Assembly (NCBI GenBank): GCA_030844895.1
Contig: CM061228.1
Coordinates: 55,479,081-55,543,080 of the forward strand
Length of the DNA: 64,000 nt
Direction of reading: 5' to 3'
Source: Ambrosia x helenae
Taxonomy: Eukaryota; Streptophyta; Magnoliopsida; Asterales; Asteraceae
The position numbers and the translations under genes were made by a program. Below are positions 56,823-64,000 of this stretch, one piece after another. Position 1 is the first letter of the stretch; every line of letters starts with the position of its first letter. Under the pieces are notes generated by a model. That model was not told where the DNA came from, did not search any database, and saw only the letters and a program-made list of their open reading frames with translations.

Positions 56823-59124
56823 GATTGGTATCAGAGCCATGGTTATAGGGAATTAGGTTATTAGAAAAATAATCTAGTCTATAACCATAGGATTTTAACT
56901 AGTACTTGCTCCTTTTACTTGCAACCTTACTTGCTTCTATTCTCTATCTCCCTCCTACTTCTTATCCCTACTTTAGTCCCTACAAGAAGATTGTTCTCCA
57001 TCACAAGATCTACTCTTAGACTAATAGGACAAATCCTCAGGTTTAGCCTGAACCCCCTTGAAGATCTCATCGAAGTTCTAGATTTTAATAACAAACACGT
57101 GCAATCTGGAAGGGTGAACGCCTGTATTCTGAGTTTTCTGTCTAGGACTGGCATTGCGCATAAATCCCAATCAGACGAGGGACCCGGATGCCTACCTGGG
57201 AATTCTCGGGATGAGTGTTCACTTATAGGCTAAATCATGTCTTCACTATGTTATTAGAATCTAGAAGTTTTGATAAGTCAACGTTTTCGTTTATTCGTTT
57301 TAATTAATGAATAAATGATTACACTCACTTTCCTTAAACTAAGCTCTAAAATCTCAAAATTTTACAGCTTAAATCAATCTCATTTCATAACCATCTATGG
57401 ATTTCACAATCACACTTCACCTTACCATCTTAGCCACTTTTTAAATATTCAACACCCTACCCAAATCATATTATTTCATTTCTCCACATGTTACTTATTT
57501 TTAAAAACTATAACCTCATACCTTAGCACAAACTAAAGATTTCTAAATCTTGTTGTATTTTCATTACCTAGTAACTTTACAAAGTACATATTTTTGTCAA
57601 AAGATGTCCTCGAACTTAAATTCAATTGTTTATTTATTGACGTAACAAACAATTTTCTATATAATGCTTTAAACTATTAAAAATCACTTAATAGAACCTT
57701 GATCTTCAAAACCTAATGTCATGTTTGAAATCTCCAACTAACGGGAATATTTTAATCAAAGCCCACTTAGCTTGTACTATTTAACAACTTTTACTTTATG
57801 TACAAAACCAATTTTGAAAATAAATTTTTTTTTAATCAATAGGAATAATATCTAGTCTCTAGATTCTCCATCGGCACTCACTTTCAACTTGTTCAAATTT
57901 TTACAATATTTGGCATATACCACAATCATGTTTTCTTATACACTTGATTATAACCTTTGATCCAAACCCCAAAATTTACACTGCTACATAATCTCCTTAC
58001 TATAAAATAAACTCTTTATCAACTATCTTCACATTCACTATCTCTCATAACCTTGATTCTGCTTCAAGATTTTTCATCATCCTCTCAAGAACTAAATTCA
58101 TATCTTTCACCTTCTCACACATGAGCTAGTTACCCATGATAACCAAACTATTGAAACTTGATTGTATGTTGCATCAAACATAATCCTTAGTTACATGAGG
58201 ATTCGACTATCTACCATATTCGAACATTTGAAACTAGAATTCATGAAATATAAACTATTTACTATAGACACACCTAGAGTCATTAACCTTGTCTAGGGCA
58301 ACTCTATTACAACTCACATGCTATACTTGATACTTGATTGCTTACATGTACATATTATCAATTTGCAATTTATGTGTGTGTGTAAATTGGTACACTTAAT
58401 CAAACAACTGATAGAGGATGAAGTACTTGCTCAACAGTTAGTTGAGTACCAAATAACCTACTCAACGATTGGTAGAGGTCATCATGCCTGCTCAACAGTC
58501 GGTAGTGGCCCTACAACCTGCTGAACGACTGGTAGAGGCTATCGCACCTGCTCAACAATCGGTAGAGGTTCTTACTCACTGACTGGTAGAAGTCTTTTTC
58601 CTGCTCAACAGTTGGACTTATTTTTGGATACATTGTATACAATTCAATCACAAGGTTATTTTGCATTACTTACATGTGTGTTTAGAGTCATAGAAGGACA
58701 TAAAACCCTAATGTAAGGTAAATTGGTGATTGCGGTCCGGAATGTAATCATGAATTTACAGGTACGTTAAGGTGGTGTGAAATTCTATCAAGGTTTTCGG
58801 TAGAGAAACTAATTATAAACTCTAGTTACCTGGTAGTTCATTTAGCCTTTCTATAGTCCATCAACTCATGCATTTCTTTTAGGATTTCTAAAACTTAAGA
58901 TTCTTATTCGCCTTGCGATTCCAAGACACACCTAATCCTACCCTTAAAACTCACAGATAACAAACCTCTTATCCAAATTATTCGAAAGCAGATTATTCTA
59001 TAAATTCATGTCGTGCCTTAACCCAAAATTTTCAAAACCACGGCTGCCTTAATTTCTACCCAACCATCCTCAAACCTGTGTTTTTAAATAACTTCGGGAC
59101 GAAGTTTCCAAAAGTAGGGGAGAC
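56823..59124 (+). mobile_element. LARD-2 internal region (2302 bp, non-coding)
   Basis: PBS TGGTATCAGAGCC at 56826-56838. The rest aligns in order with internal regions A and B of the minus-strand array and with LARD-1. 30-bp repeats at 58426-58615; hairpin AACTTCGGGACGAAGTT with the purine tract at 59090-59124. The 104-codon frame at 56919-57233 has no known domain and is not matched in A or B. Confidence 0.9.
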
Positions 59125-60415
59125 TGTAACCTCACGAATTTTCCCATTTATTTTGCATTAAAGTATTTCCCGATCCATGATATAAAGTCTAATTTATTTC
59201 TAAGTATTCTTATCTTTATCCGTGCACTCTATTTTTCTAAGTTACTTTTATCATTGTACTTAAAAAAAAATCATCAATCATGACATATGTCCTATCCTAA
59301 TTCTATTTATAAAATCGTCATTTTATAAGACGGTGTTTTTCTATTTTCTAATTCAAACTAATGATTTTTTTTTCTTATATAAAGCCTTGAATCAAATAGT
59401 CAAAGTCTTAGTCAAACAGTCAAAGTCTTAGTCAAATAGTCAATTCATCATAAAAGCTTACTTTATGGTGTTGACCAATTTTAATGGCTAATTGAATCCA
59501 AAACTAGTATAAAACCCACCTATGACCCTTTATACTTTGCACCTCTAAATTGATTGTTTCAATCCGATTAAACTTTCCCTCATACCTTTCTTCTATAGTC
59601 TATTACTTCTACAATTGAAGCTTTGATTATAAGCTCTTGTAATTGGCAACTTTGGGGCTACACATATTCTATTTCTCGAGACTTAATACTTTGCTAAGGT
59701 GAGTTTACGTAACCATGTTATTGCGATTCTTTATACTTGCAACATTATACTTAAGCAATTCTACATGCATGTCTAGTTGTAAACTTTAATGCCTCATGAA
59801 TTAGACAACAACAACAGTTTCAACGAGTTTCACCGAGTTTCAACATTACATAATCATTAGCTATGGCCAAGCCGGCGATACTCAATAATAGATCTATTGG
59901 ATTGACAATCCCACCCGGATACGTGTACCTCCTACATAGGTAGCGTGGGTGATTGTTATCGTTCCAACATATTATTAAGGTGAACCGTGGATGACGGGAT
60001 GGACCTAAACTAGTCGGAGGTTTGATTATGTCGATTTAACATATTATGCTTATTCATGTAGACTTAAACTTACGATAGACATATGAATTGCTAAACTTTT
60101 ATACTTAAACTATTTGCTTGACATGGCTTATGTATTCTCACCAACTTCTAGTTGACCCCCCCCCCCCATTTTTACAACTCAACAGGAAATAATGATGCAT
60201 GAAGACTAGAGTATTTTCATGAGAAGGCAATATGAAGTCTATGCTTGTTTGGTTTTTGTGATGTATTAGCTTTCCACTTGAAACTCATTATGTATTTCCA
60301 TTTTTGGATATTTGCACTTTAAATTAATTTTAATTAAAATTTGGTTACCATGTGCTACTGTATACTCATTCTTACGTGACACCTCGTTGTTTCCGCCATC
60401 GGTTGGGGTGTTACA
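59125..60415 (+). mobile_element. LARD-2 3' LTR (1291 bp)
   Basis: It pairs with 55536-56822 and is followed by the TSD ATGGT. It contains TCGTTGTTTCC where the other copies read TCGATGTTTCC. Confidence 0.95.
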
Positions 60416-60792
60416 ATGGTGAACTCAACTAATGACAAACAAAAGGTATTTCCTAAACCTGCTGTTAAGTCAAAAGTTGGACATGTTTCTATTAAGTCAG
60501 AAAAGGTAAAAAGAAAGTTTCCTTTACGAACGATACAAAGAAACCTGCTGAGACACAAAAATATCAGATTGGGATTCTTAAACGTTTTGAACAATCTTGG
60601 TCATTAGTGGGTTCTCCGGGTGCTTCTACTTCAAGTGCTAGTGTCAAAGATAAAGATGAGAAAGGTTTGAATGATCAGAAAAAGATCGATTCTAAACCAA
60701 AAGTTGTTGAAAATGAATCTTTGAAGCTTCATGTTCTAAGACCCAAGACCAAGCAAGCTTGGGTCCCCCGAAAGATCTAATCTTTTCTTTGT
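60416..60792 (+). pseudogene. SIRE-type copia, end of gag extension
   Basis: It resumes the frame broken at 55535 (VNSTNDKQKVFPKPAVKSKVGHV). A shift near 60520 leads to KYQIGILKRFEQSWSLVGSPG and LHVLRPKTKQAWVPRKI, which precedes the protease in SIRE-like polyproteins. A stop lies at 60778. Confidence 0.75.
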
Positions 60793-62097
60793 TTGGTGCA
60801 GGGAGCTCCAGCTGGCCCTGTTAGCAGTCTTTGGATTGTCGACAATGGAGTTTCTGGGCACATGACCGGAGACTTAACGCTATTATTTGACATCAAGAAT
60901 GTGAATGGAGGGTATGTAGCATTTGTAGGAAATAAAGGTGGTTATATCACGACGGAAGGAAGTGTAAGCAATTGGATAGTAAGTTTTGAGAGAATTTCTT
61001 ACGTGAAGCAGATCGATTACAATCTGCTAAGTGTCAGTCAAATCTGCGACAAACACTTTTCTGTACACTTTGATGATAAATCTTGCTATATTCTGAAACC
61101 CGGCTTCGTCATTCCAAAAGAATGGATTATGTTAAGAGCACCAAGAGTGAGAAATCTGTACATTCTTGATATGAGCAAGGCGATGACAACCCAGGGCCAA
61201 GTTACATGTTTTCTATCCAAAGATATAGAAAAAGAATCGATTATGTGGCACAGGAGGATGGGACATATTCACCTCAGAAAAATGAAACATTGGGTGAAGA
61301 ATGGGCTTGTAGAAGGGGTTAATGTGAAGCATTTTCATCTCAACGATAAATGCGTGAGTTGCAAAAAGGGCAAACAGTCCCACAAACCAAAGAAAGTAAA
61401 TTATGTAGATATGCCACTAGAATGTTTGCATATGGACCTTTTCGGACCTGTCAAGCGTAAGAGTCATTCTGGGGAGCCTTAGTGTCTTGTGGTTACTAAT
61501 GATTACTCTAGATTTTCGTGGGTGATGTGTTTGCAACACAAAAGCGACACGTTTAATAATTTGAAGGTTCTGTTCACCCGTTTGGAGAATGTTTACGAAT
61601 TGAAGATTAAAAGAATTCGTAGTGACAATGGGACGGAGTTCAAGAATTCCCAAATGGATGCACTTTGTGAAGACAAAGGAATTCATTATGAATATAGTGC
61701 TCCGTACACTCCACAACAGAACGTTGTTGCTGAAAGGAAAAACAGGACTCTAATAGAGACGGCACTAACAATGCTTGTGGATTCAGATCTTCCAGTAATG
61801 TTCTGGAATGAAGCTATTTACGCAGCTTATTACACATTGAATCATGTATTAATAGTGAAGAGGTTTGGTAAAACTTCTTATGAACTGTTGAATAGACGAA
61901 AGCCAAATTTAGAGTATCTTGAACCGTTTGGGGCACCTTGTACGATGTTGAATCCGACTGAGAAGTTTGCATCAAAAGCTGAAGAGGGATACTTTGTTGG
62001 ATATGCAACCCCGCTCAAACGGGTATTCAACAAGCGAACTCGACAGGTGGAGGAGTGGGCTAACGTTGAAGTACAACGATATACTCAGAACGTATAG
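60793..62097 (+). pseudogene. SIRE-type copia protease and integrase
   Basis: The protease active site reads WIVDNGVSGHMTGD (DNG in place of DSG). Then YNLLSVSQICDK, the integrase finger (MWHRRMGHIHLRKM, CVSCKKGKQSH), HMDLFGPV, a stop at 61480, and the core with DYSRFSW, RSDNGTEFKN and SAPYTPQQNVVAERKNRTL, then FGAPCTMLNPTEK and EGYFVGYA. Frame otherwise open. The altered protease residue and the stop make it inactive. Confidence 0.9.
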
Positions 62098-62700
62098 GGA
62101 AGCGTTCCGGATTGGATGTTTGATTATAAAGATTTCTTTGAATCATTCAATCTAGATAACTGGGTTGAAGAGGCTGTATTGCGACTTTATTACGAGTGTG
62201 AAAACGTAGTGACATCACCGTTAGTGTGTCTGATCACCGTAACTCCTCCAACAGCTTCTAATGATACCAACGTTCCTGCTAATGAAGAAGAAGTGTTCCA
62301 AGAAGCTTCTACTACACTTGACTCATCTTAATCAGAAGTAGAAGATGATGCTTTTAGTGAAGCTATTCTAGATCATGCTACGGAGGAACCACCAGTGAAC
62401 CTAAATCCAAATGTTGCTTCATCATCAAATACGGGTAATGATCTGGATACGATAGAGAATCTAACTACTCAAACTGGAGTTCAAGTTCCTGATCATCCGG
62501 AATCTCGGATTCATCAGATTCATCCACTTGAGCAAGTTATTGGTGACCCCGGAAGTAGTGTCATGACGAGAGGACAACTTCGTCAAGCAACTTCACATGA
62601 TAATCTTGGAGCCCTAGCCCTTTATGCTAAAATTCAAAAATTTGGTTGTCAAAATGACGGGTCCTTTGCTTGTTATGTTTCGCAGGTTGAGCCGTGAACA
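62098..62700 (+). pseudogene. SIRE-type copia integrase-RT linker
   Basis: Acidic, serine- and threonine-rich sequence with stops (62329) ending in PDHPESRIHQIHPLEQVIGD and VMTRGQLRQAT, the usual lead-in to RT in Ty1/copia. Confidence 0.75.
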
Positions 62701-64000
62701 TACAAAGATGCTTTATTGAATGATTCTTGGGTTGAAGCTATGCAAGAGGAATTATTACCGTTTCAGAAGCTGGGAGTTTGGACACTTACAGATTTACCTC
62801 CAGGAAGAAAGAAGATTGGTACTAAATGGGTGTTTATGTGTAAGAAAGATGATCGAGGGGTTATCGTATGAAACAATGCTCGATTGGTCATTCAGTGATT
62901 TAGTCAAAACTGAAGGAATCGACTACAATGAAGTTTATGCACCTGTGGCACGTATAGAAGCTATCCGAATGTTTCTAGCGTTTGCCTCCTACAAGAAATT
63001 TAAGGTGTATCAAATGGATGTGAAGAGCGCGTTTCTGTACGATGTGGTTAAGGAAGAGGTTTACGTTGGTCAACCACCAGGCTTTGAAGATCCTATCCAC
63101 CGGGATAAGGTTTACGTACTGAACAAAGCACTTTACGGGTTGCACGAGGCTCCACGACAATGGTATGAGGAGCTGAGCTCGTACCTACTTTCAAAAGGAT
63201 TCAAACGAGGTTTGGTCGATTGTACCCTGTTCACAAAAAGAATAGAGGGTGACTTGCTTCTCGTTCAGATATATGTTGACGATATTATTTTTGGTTCAAC
63301 TAACGAACTTTTGTGCAGAGAATTTGAAAGAGTAATGCAGGAGAAGTTCGAAATGAGCGCAATGGGAGAAATGCAGTTTTTCCTAGGCTTGCAGGTGGAT
63401 CAATTACCAACAGGCATTTTCATACACCAGACAAAATACGTATCTAAGGTCTTAAGCCGGTTCCAGATAGAAGATTCCAAACCTATGGATACCCCGATAC
63501 AACCTAATCACGGAATTGGAGTTGACGCTAAGGGGGAGCTGATTGATCCATTCACTTATCGAGCCATTGTTGGGTCGTTGATGTATCTTACTGCATCTCG
63601 TCCAGACATTATGTTCGCAACATGTCTCTGTGCACGATTCCAATCGAAGCCGAAACAGAGTCATCTAACAGCCATCAAACGAATCCTTAGATATCTGAAG
63701 GGTTGTGCGTCGAGAGGACTTTGGTACCCTAATGATGATAATTTTGACTTTGTTGCTTTCAGTGATGCAGATTTTGGTGGTTGTGACAAAGACAGTAAAT
63801 CCACAACGGCTGGATGTCAATTCTTTGGGAGCAGGCTCGTGACCTGGTAGTGTAAGAAGCAGACAGCGGTCGCTCTATCTGCTTGTGAAGCAGAATATGT
63901 AGCAGCTTCTAGTTGCTGTTCACAGGTTCTGTGGATTCAACAGCAGATGCGCAATTACGATTTGCAATATCTTAAAACCCCAATTTATTGTGATAATGAA
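62701..64000 (+). pseudogene. SIRE-type copia reverse transcriptase and RNase H (runs off right edge)
   Basis: It begins SWVEAMQEELLPFQKLGVWTL and GTKWVFMCKKDDRG, with a stop and shift near 62868-62900. Then VYAPVARIEAIRMFLAFA, VYQMDVKSAFLYDVV, PPGFEDP, ALYGLHEAPRQWYEEL and the catalytic IYVDDIIFGSTN (intact). After RT come TYRAIVGSLMYLTASRPDI and RNase H (FVAFSDADFGGCDKDSKSTT). A TAG at 63848 breaks RNase H, which goes on with QTAVALSACEAEYVAASS to the window end. The missing 3' LTR lies to the right. Confidence 0.9.

Larger units (their letters stand above)
55536..60415 (+). mobile_element. LARD-2, complete non-coding LTR element (4880 bp, TSD ATGGT)
   Basis: LTR (55536-56822), PBS, 2302-bp internal region, hairpin plus PPT, LTR (59125-60415). 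It is flanked by ATGGT at 55531-55535 and 60416-60420. The SIRE-type reading frame resumes when the element and one TSD copy are removed. No frame over about 115 codons and no retroviral domain, so it is non-autonomous. Confidence 0.95.

Overview
This window is nuclear DNA of a flowering plant: AT-rich, with GT-AG introns and almost entirely nested transposable elements. Element families such as Tekay-type and Athila-type Ty3/gypsy, SIRE-type and Ale/Retrofit-type Ty1/copia, CACTA, Tourist-like MITE and SINE are typical of a large eudicot genome. Asteraceae is my guess from the general look; the window does not prove it. I see no intact host gene, rRNA, true tRNA or CRISPR. Nearly every boundary below was set by reading LTR ends, primer-binding sites (PBS) and target-site duplications (TSDs) directly.

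Left third (1-20611). A minus-strand Ale-type copia (copia-1; 5' LTR at 20457-20611) is the host for two insertions of a non-coding LTR family (a LARD, a large retrotransposon derivative). One lies on the plus strand and runs off the left edge (1-2352). The other is a 15.6-kb minus-strand array of LTR-internal-LTR-internal-LTR (2539-18098), bounded by one TSD, GTATG. A 2.86-kb solo LTR (11735-14591, TSD TGGTA) sits in its second internal region.

Middle (20612-34446). In order: a probable gene-derived fragment, a foldback element with long inverted repeats, a second solo LTR (23261-25868, TSD ATAGT), a CACTA element (26179-27268, TSD GCT), a truncated Ale-type copia (copia-2, 28119-31098) with a 417-bp duplication in its reverse transcriptase and no gag, a SINE-like segment, and the broken C-terminus of a non-LTR-type protein.

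Right half (34447-64000). A degenerate gene for an RPA70-like single-strand DNA-binding protein is split by a very young, complete 11.2-kb Tekay-type gypsy element (34757-45913, TSD GTGTG). Its gag-pol reads as one 1518-residue protein if an 86-bp GT-AG intron in gag is removed, and it carries an extra upstream ORF. Then come an Athila gag-protease remnant with a Tourist-like MITE inside, and a decayed SIRE-type copia (50863 to the right edge). The copia coding region is split by a complete plus-strand LARD (55536-60415, TSD ATGGT).

The only element here that looks able to code for its own movement is the gypsy element. The LARDs and solo LTRs have no proteins and would depend on enzymes from elsewhere. 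They share a PBS, a PPT hairpin and an LTR terminus, which suggests one common helper lineage.
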